This document shows, one piece after another, positions 8,530 to 15,680 of a stretch of DNA of 26,047 nucleotides (positions within the stretch are counted from its first letter, which is position 1; each line of letters starts with the position of its first letter). Both the position numbers and the translations under genes were made by a program. The DNA is from CBDUBH01 sp965365345 (GTDB lineage Bacteria > Bacteroidota > Ignavibacteria > Ignavibacteriales > SURF-24). The stretch spans positions 1 through 26,047 of the forward strand of contig CBDUBH010000049.1 of the NCBI GenBank assembly GCA_965365345.1, written 5' to 3'. The notes beneath the pieces are model-generated. The model had not been told where the DNA came from and ran no database searches. It saw only the letters and a program-made list of their open reading frames with translations.

Positions 8530-8650
8530 TAAATAATCCGTTTTGCATAATTGTAAAAATTTATTTGAAAGATTTTTTGAAATTCTTAAAATTCCTTTTA
8601 GAAATCTTTTTATAAACAAAATTATGCAAAACGGATTATTTATTTTTTTT
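8530..8650. repeat. Long inverted repeat with 23-bp perfect arms
   Basis: Arms 8530-8552 and 8620-8642 are perfectly complementary over 23 bp (core taatccgttttgcataatt) with a 67-nt centre. The centre holds a smaller pair aaagattt / aaatcttt. A T run follows at 8643-8650. It lies 19 bp after the DUF892 stop codon and could be an oversized terminator or a miniature inverted-repeat element. Confidence 0.8.
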
Positions 8651-8654
8651 ATTT

Positions 8655-8708
8655 AAAACTAAATGTTATTCTAAACTTTTCCACAATTTAACATTTAGTT
8701 TTTTTTTG
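8655..8708 (+). terminator. Second tandem hairpin with T tract
   Basis: Fourteen-base-pair perfect stem aaaactaaatgtta / taacatttagtttt (8655-8668 with 8689-8702), running into a T tract. It directly follows the larger inverted repeat and ends 23 bp before the truncated HNH gene. Confidence 0.7.
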
Positions 8709-8730
8709 TATATTCCTTGAAAGTGCAATT

Positions 8731-9213
8731 TTGATTTCTCAACTTGCGAATAAACCAATTGAAGAAACATCAGAAATAAATCTAGAAGAAGTTAAATTTC
8801 CTGATGGTTTAGAACGTGATGCAATTGTTAAACAAAGAGTGAACCAAAGTTTTTTTCGCGCAACAATTTTATCTTCTTATAATTTGAAATGTTGCATCAC
8901 AGGAATTTCGATCCCTGATTTTTTAGTAGCCGGACACATTAAACCATGGGCAAAGGATAAAACAAACAAATTAAATCCCCACAATGGAATTTGTTTAAAT
9001 AATTTACATGATAGAGCTTTTGAAAAAGGATTTATAACTATTACACCTGATTATAAAGTTAAAGTATCAAAAGTTCTGAACGAATTTGAAAATGAAAATT
9101 CAGTGAAAGATTTATTGTTAAAATATGATAATCAATCCATTATTTTGCCGGATAGATTTTTACCTTCAAAAGAATTTCTGGAATATCATTATGAACAAAG
9201 GTTTCAAAAATGA
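8731..9213 (+). CDS. HNH endonuclease domain protein, probably N-terminally truncated
   Basis: A 160-residue protein matching the C-terminal HNH_2-type nuclease domain of larger restriction-like endonucleases. The domain runs from about residue 35 to 110: KCCITGI, AGHIKPWA with the first His, NGICLNNLHDRAFEKG with the Asn and second His. In homologues I know of, this domain follows an N-terminal region of over 100 residues, which is absent here. The only possible start is a TTG at 8731 with no clear ribosome-binding site, and an in-frame stop lies about 40 bp upstream beside the hairpins. It is either a short stand-alone nuclease or a gene relic. Its stop overlaps the next gene's start (atga). 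Confidence 0.7.
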   Translation: MISQLANKPIEETSEINLEEVKFPDGLERDAIVKQRVNQSFFRATILSSYNLKCCITGISIPDFLVAGHIKPWAKDKTNKLNPHNGICLNNLHDRAFEKGFITITPDYKVKVSKVLNEFENENSVKDLLLKYDNQSIILPDRFLPSKEFLEYHYEQRFQK

Positions 9214-9431
9214 AATATAAAGTGAATGTAATTTTTGGGAAAGAACAAGTAATTAAATTATTTAGAAATGAATCTTTATCAGATGACGAATTAAGTTTAA
9301 ATGTTAAAAATTACACATTCAAAAGCTTAGAAGAAAAAAGAGCATTTATTAAAGGACTTGATGAAGCTGTTGGCTGGACAGAATATTGCATATATAAAAC
9401 AATAACTTTTAAGAAAAATATGCAAAGTTAA
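9210..9431 (+). CDS. Small hypothetical protein coupled to the HNH gene
   Basis: A 73-residue protein of unknown function. Its ATG overlaps the stop of the HNH gene in the sequence atga, so translation is probably coupled. The sequence has two short beta strands at the N-terminus (YKVNVIFG) and the acidic, aromatic segment FKSLEEKRAFIKGLDEAVGW, which suggests a small alpha/beta fold. No signal peptide or membrane segment is present. It could be a partner, inhibitor or unrelated passenger; no family was recognised. Confidence 0.6.
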   Translation: MKYKVNVIFGKEQVIKLFRNESLSDDELSLNVKNYTFKSLEEKRAFIKGLDEAVGWTEYCIYKTITFKKNMQS

Positions 9432-9508
9432 ATCTGTGAAATGTTTTTTGTGAAAACAACTATCCTTTTTAATTTTACATTCTCCATTTTTCCTTGTACA
9501 TTAAAAAA

Positions 9509-9922
9509 ATGAAAAACATCACGATCATATTGATTTTATTAACCGGAATTTCGTTTGCGCAAACTGATTTTACTCAGTGGCAGCCGCAAAAAATTTCTTA
9601 TGTGAAAAATGAAAATTCCGTAAATCAAGCCTCATCAAATTCCAAATTGAGTTTTGCAAAAGATATTTATAAATTTTTGATCTCTGATCACGATGGCGAT
9701 AATTGTCCATTTCACCCGACTTGCTCGCAATTTTTTGTAGAAGCAGCAGGCAAAACAAATTTCTTTCAGGGAATGTTAATGTTTACTGATCGTTTCACGC
9801 GCGATGCAAATCTTTACAAAACAAAATATACAATTCACAAAAGCGGAAGATTTTACGATCCCGTTGAAAATTATCTGCTTCAAAAAAAATCAATAAAATC
9901 AAACTCATTAAAACTTGATTGA
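9509..9922 (+). CDS. Secreted YidD-like protein
   Basis: A 137-residue protein with a signal peptide (residues 1-17, ending ISFAQ) and a core resembling YidD, the small membrane-insertion factor that aids YidC. The core shows CPFHPTCSQFFVEA (Cys66, Cys72) matching the YidD C-x(5)-CS motif, and a FYDPVEN segment (115-121) matching the GYDPVP end of YidD. Normal YidD is about 70-90 residues, has no cleavable signal and works at the cytoplasmic face, so this variant is longer and likely periplasmic. The ATG at 9509 is preferred over an upstream TTG. It is the first gene of a three-gene operon with one base of overlap to the next. Function is inferred; the fold match is good, the role uncertain. 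Confidence 0.75.
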   Translation: MKNITIILILLTGISFAQTDFTQWQPQKISYVKNENSVNQASSNSKLSFAKDIYKFLISDHDGDNCPFHPTCSQFFVEAAGKTNFFQGMLMFTDRFTRDANLYKTKYTIHKSGRFYDPVENYLLQKKSIKSNSLKLD

Positions 9923-10788
9923 TGAAAAATCTTTTAGTTAAAATATTTATTCTTTTGTTGGCATTTTCATGCAAAATATTTTCGCAGGAAAATAATTCAA
10001 TTAATATTTACTCAAAAGAAAATATTTTAAAATTTGCTGATCATCTTTTTTGTCAAGCTGATTATTTGCGTGCCGTAAATGAATATCAAAGGTTTTTATC
10101 TCATCAAAAAAATGATACGATAAAATTTAAGATCGCTTTGGCAAATTCAAGAATGAAAAATTTTGATGCTGGGGAAACTGGATTTGAAGAATTATTCAGC
10201 AATTCAAATTTTTCGGATGAGGCGAAGTTCGAATTCCTTAAACTGAAATTCATAAATAATAAATTTGATGATCTGCAAAATTTATATAACAAATTACATT
10301 TTGATGAATTAAAAAATATCTCAGCTAAATTGTTTTATCTTTCATATTTAGCAGAAGAAAATTCAAATCTGCCCAATGAAAATATTTTCATAAATTCATT
10401 TGATGAAGATGAAATAACTTTAATTAAAAATTTTTATAAACGAAAGAAAGAACCAAATTATAAAAGCAAAACAAAAGCCGCTTTGCTTTCAACAATTCTA
10501 CCGGGCGCGGGAAAAATTTACGCGAAAGATTACGGCGATGGAATTACGGCTTTTTTACTGAACGGAATTCTGGCTTACATTTCTTATGATAATTTTAAGG
10601 CGGATCATAAATTCCGCGGCTGGTTTTGGGGAAGCATGGCAGCCTTATTTTATGCGGGTAATATTTACGGAAGCGCCGCATCAGCCAATATTTATAATGC
10701 GAAAATCGATGTTTCACTAAATTCCGATCTAAATATTTTTCTGAAAAACAATAATTATTTTTCACCCGATTATGAATTTTGTAAATAA
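9922..10788 (+). CDS. Exported TPR protein with DUF5683-like membrane segment (1)
   Basis: A 288-residue protein. An N-terminal signal region (KIFILLLAFSCKIFSQ) may be cleaved after FSQ or, less likely, act as a lipoprotein signal at Cys17. A helical TPR-like region of about 150 residues follows (FADHLFCQADYLRAVNEYQR). A C-terminal segment around residues 180-255 contains LLSTILPGAGKIYAKDYGDG and two hydrophobic helices, matching the PGxGxIYxxxxxxG motif of DUF5683/TM2-like membrane proteins. The start overlaps the YidD-like stop by one base (tgatg), and the end overlaps the next gene by 17 bp. It is a paralogue of that next gene. It is probably an inner-membrane-anchored protein with a periplasmic TPR domain; the partner is unknown. 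Confidence 0.75.
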   Translation: MKNLLVKIFILLLAFSCKIFSQENNSINIYSKENILKFADHLFCQADYLRAVNEYQRFLSHQKNDTIKFKIALANSRMKNFDAGETGFEELFSNSNFSDEAKFEFLKLKFINNKFDDLQNLYNKLHFDELKNISAKLFYLSYLAEENSNLPNENIFINSFDEDEITLIKNFYKRKKEPNYKSKTKAALLSTILPGAGKIYAKDYGDGITAFLLNGILAYISYDNFKADHKFRGWFWGSMAALFYAGNIYGSAASANIYNAKIDVSLNSDLNIFLKNNNYFSPDYEFCK

Positions 10789-11614
10789 AATATTTCTCAT
10801 TTTGATTTTACTTTGCGGAATTTCTTTTGCGCAAAATTTGAACGATCAATTCAAAATTGCAGAAGATCTTTTTTATAAGAAAGATTTTTTCAACGCAATT
10901 ACAGAATATAAAAGATTGATATTTTTTGATGATCAGAAAGAATTTTCATACAAAGCAAATTTCAGAATTGCGGAATCTTACTTTGGCGGAGCAAAACTTG
11001 ATGAAGCGATAAAATATTTTTCTCTCGCATCATTGAATTCCAAAAATGAAAATGAATATTATGATGCTCAAATTCAATTGATAAAATGCAATATTTTACG
11101 CGGAACAATTTCAAATTCATTTGCTATAATTGAAAAATTGAATAATGATTCAAAATTCATAAATAAAAAAGATGAATTGATTTATTGGCGCGGCTGGAGT
11201 TTTATTTTTAATGATGAATGGAAAAAAGCTTCATTAGAATTTAGAAAAATTGAAAATGAAAATGAGGGCGCAAAATTCTTAGCAGAATTTACGGATTCAG
11301 TTTCCAATGAAAAATATTCAAAGACAAAAGCGAAAATATTATCTTTTATTTTGCCAGGCGCAGGACAAATTTACGCAGGAAAATATTTACAGGGATTGAT
11401 CTCATTTTCATGGAACGCCGCAATGGCTTATCTTTCAGCAAATTCATTTATAAACGAAAGGGAATTTGACGGAATTGTTTTTGCATCACTTTTTTTAAGA
11501 TTTCATCGCGGCAATTTACAAAACGCAGAAAAAATTGTGGATGAGAAAAATCAAAATATCAGAAATGAATCTTTAAATTATCTTCAGAATAATTACGGTT
11601 TTGAAAAACCTTAA
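10772..11614 (+). CDS. Exported TPR protein with DUF5683-like membrane segment (2)
   Basis: A 280-residue paralogue of the preceding protein. It has a signal peptide (IFLILILLCGISFAQ), a TPR-like helical repeat region (LFYKKDFFNAITEYKRL, KANFRIAESYFGGAKLDEAI), and the same C-terminal membrane module with LSFILPGAGQIYAGKYLQG near residues 188-206. The start lies 17 bp inside the previous gene, so the two are translationally linked. The shared order signal-TPR-PGAGxIYA argues for tandem duplication followed by divergence. With the YidD-like gene it forms a compact envelope operon that may be involved in membrane-protein insertion or outer-membrane assembly. That role is inference from context alone. 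Confidence 0.75.
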   Translation: MNFVNKIFLILILLCGISFAQNLNDQFKIAEDLFYKKDFFNAITEYKRLIFFDDQKEFSYKANFRIAESYFGGAKLDEAIKYFSLASLNSKNENEYYDAQIQLIKCNILRGTISNSFAIIEKLNNDSKFINKKDELIYWRGWSFIFNDEWKKASLEFRKIENENEGAKFLAEFTDSVSNEKYSKTKAKILSFILPGAGQIYAGKYLQGLISFSWNAAMAYLSANSFINEREFDGIVFASLFLRFHRGNLQNAEKIVDEKNQNIRNESLNYLQNNYGFEKP

Positions 11615-11831
11615 TATAATTTGAAGATATGATCATTCATTTAAAACCATTTTAAACACTTTCCGGAAAAAATTTCTTTTTTAAAACAATTGGAAAAATC
11701 CCTTTCTATTTATTAGATTAGTTTATAAAAAATATTAAAGATTTAAATTTTTACATTGAATGTAATTTTAATATTTATGTTTTTGAATTATTTGAACTTA
11801 TTTATTTTCAGACTTATTTGGAGAAAATAGT

Positions 11832-12443
11832 ATGGCTACTAAAGGTACTATGATTGGGTGCGGTGTTGCTGGAGTTATAGGCGTTATAGTTCTGATTTTG
11901 TTTTTTTGGGGATTAGGCGTTTATAACGGTTTGGTTACAAAAAATGAACAGGTAAATCAAACCTGGAGCCAAGTTGAAAATCAGTACCAACGCAGAGCCG
12001 ATCTGATTCCGAATCTTGTAAACACTGTAAAAGGTTATGCAAATTTTGAAAAGGAAGTTTTAACTCAAGTTACCGAAGCCCGCGCCAGCGTTAGTCAAAT
12101 ACGCGCAACTCCTGAATTGTTAAATGATCCGCAGGCTTTTGAGAGATTTCAAAATGCACAGGCAAATTTATCGGGCGCGCTTTCGAGATTGCTCGTAACA
12201 GTTGAAAATTATCCTGAATTAAAAGCGAACGAAAACTTTTTGCAGCTTCAGGCACAATTAGAAGGCACTGAAAACAGGATCACTGTTGAAAGAAGAACTT
12301 TTAATAATGCGGTTCAGGATTATAACACAACTGTTAAAAGATTTCCTGCTGCAATGTTTGCGGGAATTTTCGGGTTTAACGAAAAGCCGTATTTCAGAGC
12401 TACTACTCCAAATGCGGAAACAGCACCGAGAGTTGAATTTTAA
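11832..12443 (+). CDS. lemA: LemA family protein
   Basis: A 203-residue LemA protein. A single N-terminal membrane helix spans about residues 8-30 (GVAGVIGVIVLILFFW). It is followed by the hallmark VENQYQRRADLIPNLVNTVK (residues about 48-67) and a long antiparallel helical domain with TVENYPELKANENFLQLQAQ and GTENRITVERRTFN, all typical of LemA. The C-terminal tail AMFAGIFGFNEKPYF is also standard. LemA proteins are membrane-anchored with a mostly helical extracytoplasmic domain; the biochemical role is poorly defined. The ribosome-binding site ggag lies about ten bases upstream. The gene is 2 bp upstream of a TPM-domain gene, the usual partner, so the pair forms an operon. Confidence 0.95.
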   Translation: MATKGTMIGCGVAGVIGVIVLILFFWGLGVYNGLVTKNEQVNQTWSQVENQYQRRADLIPNLVNTVKGYANFEKEVLTQVTEARASVSQIRATPELLNDPQAFERFQNAQANLSGALSRLLVTVENYPELKANENFLQLQAQLEGTENRITVERRTFNNAVQDYNTTVKRFPAAMFAGIFGFNEKPYFRATTPNAETAPRVEF

Positions 12444-12445
12444 TT

Positions 12446-13189
12446 ATGAAAATTTTTGTGAAATATTTGTTTTTATTTTTACTGTTTTTTAGTTTAAGAT
12501 CGTTTGCTCAACCGGAAATTCCAAAAGTTACCCAATGGGCAAACGATTTTACAAATACATTATCGCCAACCGAAATTCAAAGTTTGAACAGGGAATTGCG
12601 AACTTTTTTTGACAGCACTTCAACGCAAATTGTTTTTGCAATGATCTCATCACTTGATGGTTATCCAATTGAATATTATACTCATGAATTTGCTACAAAA
12701 AACAAGATCGGCACAAAAGAAAATAATAACGGAATTCTTTTTCTTGTGGTAAAAAAAGATCAGAAAATGCGTATTGAAGTAGGTTACGGTTTAGAAGGCG
12801 CTTTGCCTGATGCTGTTTCAAATTCAATTTTGAGAAATGAAGTCCGTCCGCATTTCAGAAATAATAATTTTTATGCAGGAGTAAAAGCCGGAATTGATGC
12901 AATAAAAGCAGCAACAGTAGGCGAATATAAAATAAAAAGAAAAAAAGATTCCGATAAAGACGATAAATTCGGCGGAATAATTTTCTTTATAATTATGATG
13001 ATTTTATTCATGAGTTTATTCGGCAGAAGACGCGGCGTGGTGTTTTTCCCGGGTGGATTTGGCGGCGGCGGATTTGGATCACGAGGAGGTTTCGGCGGAT
13101 TTGGCGGTGGAAGTTCAGGTGGAGGTTTCGGAGGATTTTCCGGTGGCGGCGGTTCTTTCGGCGGCGGCGGCGCAAGCGGAAGCTGGTGA
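12446..13189 (+). CDS. TPM-domain (DUF477/YgcG family) membrane protein
   Basis: A 247-residue protein with a signal peptide (residues 1-21, SLRSFAQ), a TPM domain at about 25-150 (VTQWANDFTNTLSPTEIQSL, NNGILFLVVKKDQKMRIEVG, GYGLEGALPDA), one membrane helix near 176-192, and a Gly/Ser/Phe-rich tail ending GGGGASGSW. This layout is the YgcG/DUF477 family, which is almost always found beside lemA. Related TPM-domain proteins in thylakoids act in photosystem repair, and a phosphatase activity has been reported for one member; the bacterial role is unclear. The glycine-rich tail is encoded by GC-rich codons and creates a spurious proline-rich reading frame on the other strand. Confidence 0.93.
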   Translation: MKIFVKYLFLFLLFFSLRSFAQPEIPKVTQWANDFTNTLSPTEIQSLNRELRTFFDSTSTQIVFAMISSLDGYPIEYYTHEFATKNKIGTKENNNGILFLVVKKDQKMRIEVGYGLEGALPDAVSNSILRNEVRPHFRNNNFYAGVKAGIDAIKAATVGEYKIKRKKDSDKDDKFGGIIFFIIMMILFMSLFGRRRGVVFFPGGFGGGGFGSRGGFGGFGGGSSGGGFGGFSGGGGSFGGGGASGSW

Positions 13190-13220
13190 TTATTTAGAAA
13201 ATTAGAATTTAGAATGTAAG

Positions 13221-13267
13221 AAGATTCAAAGATTAAAAGATTCAAAGATTGAAAGATTCAAAGATTA
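13221..13267. repeat. 16-bp tandem repeat, three near-perfect units
   Basis: Units start at 13221, 13237 and 13253: aagattcaaagattaa, aagattcaaagattga, aagattcaaagatta. This is the best-preserved copy of the family found also at 7382 and 17796. Confidence 0.9.
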
Positions 13268-13315
13268 TTAAAAAATAGAATTATACATTTTATTAAAAGT
13301 AAAGATCAAATTTTA

Positions 13316-13364
13316 ACTGACGACTGAAAACTGACATTAAAAAACTGATTACTGATCGCTGAAA
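13316..13364. repeat. 7-bp CTGA-type tandem repeat, seven units
   Basis: Seven heptamers in register: actgacg, actgaaa, actgaca, ttaaaaa, actgatt, actgatc, gctgaaa. Six of seven contain ctga. The same word set occurs inside coding DNA at 3441-3468 on the opposite strand. Confidence 0.8.
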
Positions 13365-13378
13365 ACTTTTATTAAATT

Positions 13379-13410
13379 CCCCCTTAAAAAAGGGGGTGCG
13401 CTATAAGCGC
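13379..13410. repeat. Two adjacent small hairpins
   Basis: First hairpin ccccctt / aaggggg (13379-13385 with 13390-13396, loop aaaa). Second hairpin gcgct / agcgc (13398-13402 with 13406-13410). There is no T tract, so it is not a standard terminator; it may be a REP-type element. Confidence 0.55.
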
Positions 13411-13496
13411 GGTGTTGTCAGATTCAATCTAAAACATTTTTATCAAATTTTTTAGGTAATTAAAATCCAAAAAAGAAATACTGAAAACAATTAAAT

Positions 13497-13518
13497 ACGG
13501 AATTTTTCCGTTTTTTTA
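13497..13518 (+). terminator. Intrinsic terminator
   Basis: Six-base-pair stem acggaa / ttccgt with a ttt loop (13497-13511), followed by a run of seven T. It is oriented for plus-strand transcription from the lemA-TPM operon; the minus side could weakly stop aat transcripts. Confidence 0.7.
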
Positions 13519-13520
13519 TT

Positions 13521-14123
13521 TTAAATAAATTTACAATCCAATCGGTACGATTTGCTCAACAATTTATCAAATTCTTTAAAAGCAATTTCCTTTGCGCCGA
13601 ACATACTTAAATGATCTGTTTGATATTGAACATCAAGCAAAACAAAATTTCTTTCATTTAATCTTTCAATCAATTTTATCAATGCTGCTTTGGATGCCTG
13701 CGAAACTTTTGAAAACATTGATTCACCGAAAAACGCTCCGCGGTAACTGATTCCGTAGAGTCCGCCGACAATTTCACCGTTAAGCCATATTTCAACTGTG
13801 TGCAGATTTCCCATTTCATACAAACTTTTGTAAGCTTGTACCAATCTTTCCGAGATCCATGTTGAATCACGGTTAGCGCAATTTTTTATTACTGATAAAT
13901 AATCAGAATCAAATCTGTATTCGAAATTTGATTTTTCCATGAACTTACGAAGAGAGCGCGGAAAATTAAAATTATCCAAAGGAATGATTGTTCGAATTTC
14001 AGGAAGATACCAATTAATTCTTCCGAAATTATCAGCCATTGGAAAAGCCCCGCGTGAATAGAGCAGAAGCATATTTTCCGGCTTTAAAAATTCTTCTTCC
14101 TGAATAATATTTCTTTTACTCAT
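13521..14123 (-). CDS. aat: Leucyl/phenylalanyl-tRNA-protein transferase
   Basis: A 200-residue aminoacyl-tRNA-protein transferase that adds Leu or Phe to proteins with N-terminal Arg or Lys, marking them for ClpS/ClpAP in the N-end-rule pathway. Family marks in order: LLLYSRGAFPMAD (about 19-31), INWYLPEIRTIIPLD (36-50), TWISERLVQAYKSLYEMG (87-104), HTVEIWLNGEIVGGLYGIS, GAFFGESMFSKVSQASKAAL, and LLDVQYQTDHLSMFGA. This is the compact C-domain form typical of many Gram-negative bacteria. The start overlaps the end of the DUF2721 gene by 8 bp, so the two are translationally linked. No partner clpS is visible in the window. Confidence 0.95.
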   Translation of the reverse strand: MSKRNIIQEEEFLKPENMLLLYSRGAFPMADNFGRINWYLPEIRTIIPLDNFNFPRSLRKFMEKSNFEYRFDSDYLSVIKNCANRDSTWISERLVQAYKSLYEMGNLHTVEIWLNGEIVGGLYGISYRGAFFGESMFSKVSQASKAALIKLIERLNERNFVLLDVQYQTDHLSMFGAKEIAFKEFDKLLSKSYRLDCKFI

Positions 14124-14607
14124 CTGCCTTTACTTCAAATTGAACAATATCGAAACCTTTTTTCGTTTCAAAAAATGCAAATCCCACTCCGACAAAAACC
14201 ATTATCATTCCAAGTAAAAAAGATGAAATTACAATTCCGCGTAAACTTAATGTCTGAAAATAAAATTCAGTTCCTATCAAAAGCGAAGTCAGAACAAAAA
14301 GCGCAATTGCACTTGTGTAGCATAAAACGCAGTTACGTACGAGTTTCACTCTGAATACAAGTCTTACAAGCTGCTGCGCAATACTTTCCAGACGAACATT
14401 TTCTTCATAAGAAAAATTTTTATCGCCCGCGCGGTGTGTTAATTTTCGTTTTTCTTCATTCAATAATCTAATCCGGTTTACAACAATTGAATATTTATTA
14501 TTGATGCCGAGTAAAAGCAAACCGCATGCATTTATCATAACCGCCGGAGCAAGCATCAATTGAATTATTTGTGTAACGGAAAAATTATCTTGTGCCAAAA
14601 TATTCAT
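14116..14607 (-). CDS. DUF2721 family membrane protein
   Basis: A 163-residue membrane protein. One hydrophobic helix lies near the N-terminus (IIQLMLAPAVMINACGLLLLG), then a charged, helical region (VVNRIRLLNEEKRKL, RLESIAQQLVRLVFRVKLVRN), then two membrane helices (residues about 98-150). This is the DUF2721 layout; the function is unknown. The ATG at 14607 is chosen because aagga lies about eight bases upstream; an earlier ATG at 14625 and a TTG at 14637 lack such a site. The gene overlaps aat by 8 bp on the same strand. Confidence 0.85.
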   Translation of the reverse strand: MNILAQDNFSVTQIIQLMLAPAVMINACGLLLLGINNKYSIVVNRIRLLNEEKRKLTHRAGDKNFSYEENVRLESIAQQLVRLVFRVKLVRNCVLCYTSAIALFVLTSLLIGTEFYFQTLSLRGIVISSFLLGMIMVFVGVGFAFFETKKGFDIVQFEVKADE

Positions 14608-14767
14608 GCGAGAATCCTTTTTCATAAAAAATATCAAATTGAATTTTTAAAACAAATAAAAGTTTATAACATTTCAAAAACGATTTTTTGCAACTTTAAA
14701 ATATTTTTAAGTAAATAATATTTTTAAAATTTATATTACTAACTAACAAAAAATTTTGGTATTGAGA

Positions 14768-15655
14768 ATGAATCTTCGTTCAACAATATATGCTTTACTT
14801 GCTGTAATTTGCTGGTCAACAGTTGCAACAGCATTTAAATTGACTTTGCAGGGAATGAATTTTGCCCAACTTCTTTTTTATTCATCGCTTGCAAGTACAA
14901 TTATCCTTTTTGCAATTGCAATTTACAGAACGAAGAAAAATCTTTTTTCAAATTTTACAACAGAAAATATTCGAAATAATATTTTACTCGGATTTATAAA
15001 TCCTTTTCTTTATTATTTGGTTTTGTTCAAGGCATATTCACTTTTGCCCGCATACGAAGCGCAGCCGCTAAATTACACATGGCCGATTATGATCGCAATA
15101 ATGTCGGCGATTTTCTTAAAAGAAAAATTAAAATTAAGCACATTGATCGGCTTAGTCATTGCATTTACAGGCGTAACTGTAATAGCAACGCGCGGAAATA
15201 TTTTCGGTTTTGAATTTCAAAATCCGCTTGGAGTTTCACTTGCTGCAGGAAGTTCAATAATCTGGGGCGCATACTGGATAATAAATTTAAAAGACAAAAG
15301 AGAAATTTCAATTAAACTTTTCTATGCATTTTTAAGCGGAACAGTTTTTACCGGAATTTACATTTTACTTTTTGATACTTTCAGAATTTCTAATTACAAT
15401 TATCTTTTAGGAGCCGCATACATAGGCATTTTTGAAATGGGAATAACATTTTTCTTTTGGCTTCAGGCACTTTCGTTAAGCACAAACAACGCAAAAACTT
15501 CAACGCTGGCTTATCTTTCGCCTTTCATTTCACTTTTATTTATTTATTTTATCTTAAATGAACAAATTACACTTTCTGCAGTGATCGGGTTGATCCTGAT
15601 AATTTCAGGAATTCTTTTTCAGCAATTCGATCTTTTTAAAAAGAAAGTTACATAA
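14768..15655 (+). CDS. EamA-family (DMT superfamily) transporter
   Basis: A 295-residue inner-membrane protein with about ten hydrophobic helices in two EamA repeats (roughly residues 3-138 and 148-287). The first repeat starts STIYALLAVICWSTVATAFK; the motif EAQPLNYTWPIMIAIMSAIF and the IFLKEKLKLSTLIGLVIAFTG block before helix five are typical, and the second repeat has the matching AYLSPFISLLF and NEQITLSAVIGLILIISG. It is a probable metabolite or amino acid exporter; the substrate is not predictable. The ATG at 14768 is used in place of a TTG four codons upstream. The next gene starts 25 bp downstream. Confidence 0.9.
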   Translation: MNLRSTIYALLAVICWSTVATAFKLTLQGMNFAQLLFYSSLASTIILFAIAIYRTKKNLFSNFTTENIRNNILLGFINPFLYYLVLFKAYSLLPAYEAQPLNYTWPIMIAIMSAIFLKEKLKLSTLIGLVIAFTGVTVIATRGNIFGFEFQNPLGVSLAAGSSIIWGAYWIINLKDKREISIKLFYAFLSGTVFTGIYILLFDTFRISNYNYLLGAAYIGIFEMGITFFFWLQALSLSTNNAKTSTLAYLSPFISLLFIYFILNEQITLSAVIGLILIISGILFQQFDLFKKKVT

Positions 15656-15680
15656 AACAAAAAATATCTTTTTATTCCGG

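Larger units (their letters stand above)
13190..13520. other. Repeat-dense intergenic region
   Basis: This 331-bp gap between the TPM gene (+) and aat (-) holds, in order, a three-unit 16-bp tandem repeat, a heptamer CTGA array, two adjacent small hairpins, and a terminator. No gene was seen. Confidence 0.6.

Noticed and set aside
8434..8619. Small minus-strand reading frame across the long hairpin
   Set aside because: It overlaps the DUF892 3' end and hairpin arms, has a low-complexity hydrophobic product and no ribosome-binding site.
12871..13245. Proline-rich reading frame on the minus strand
   Set aside because: It is the reverse complement of the glycine-rich tail of the TPM protein and has no independent support.
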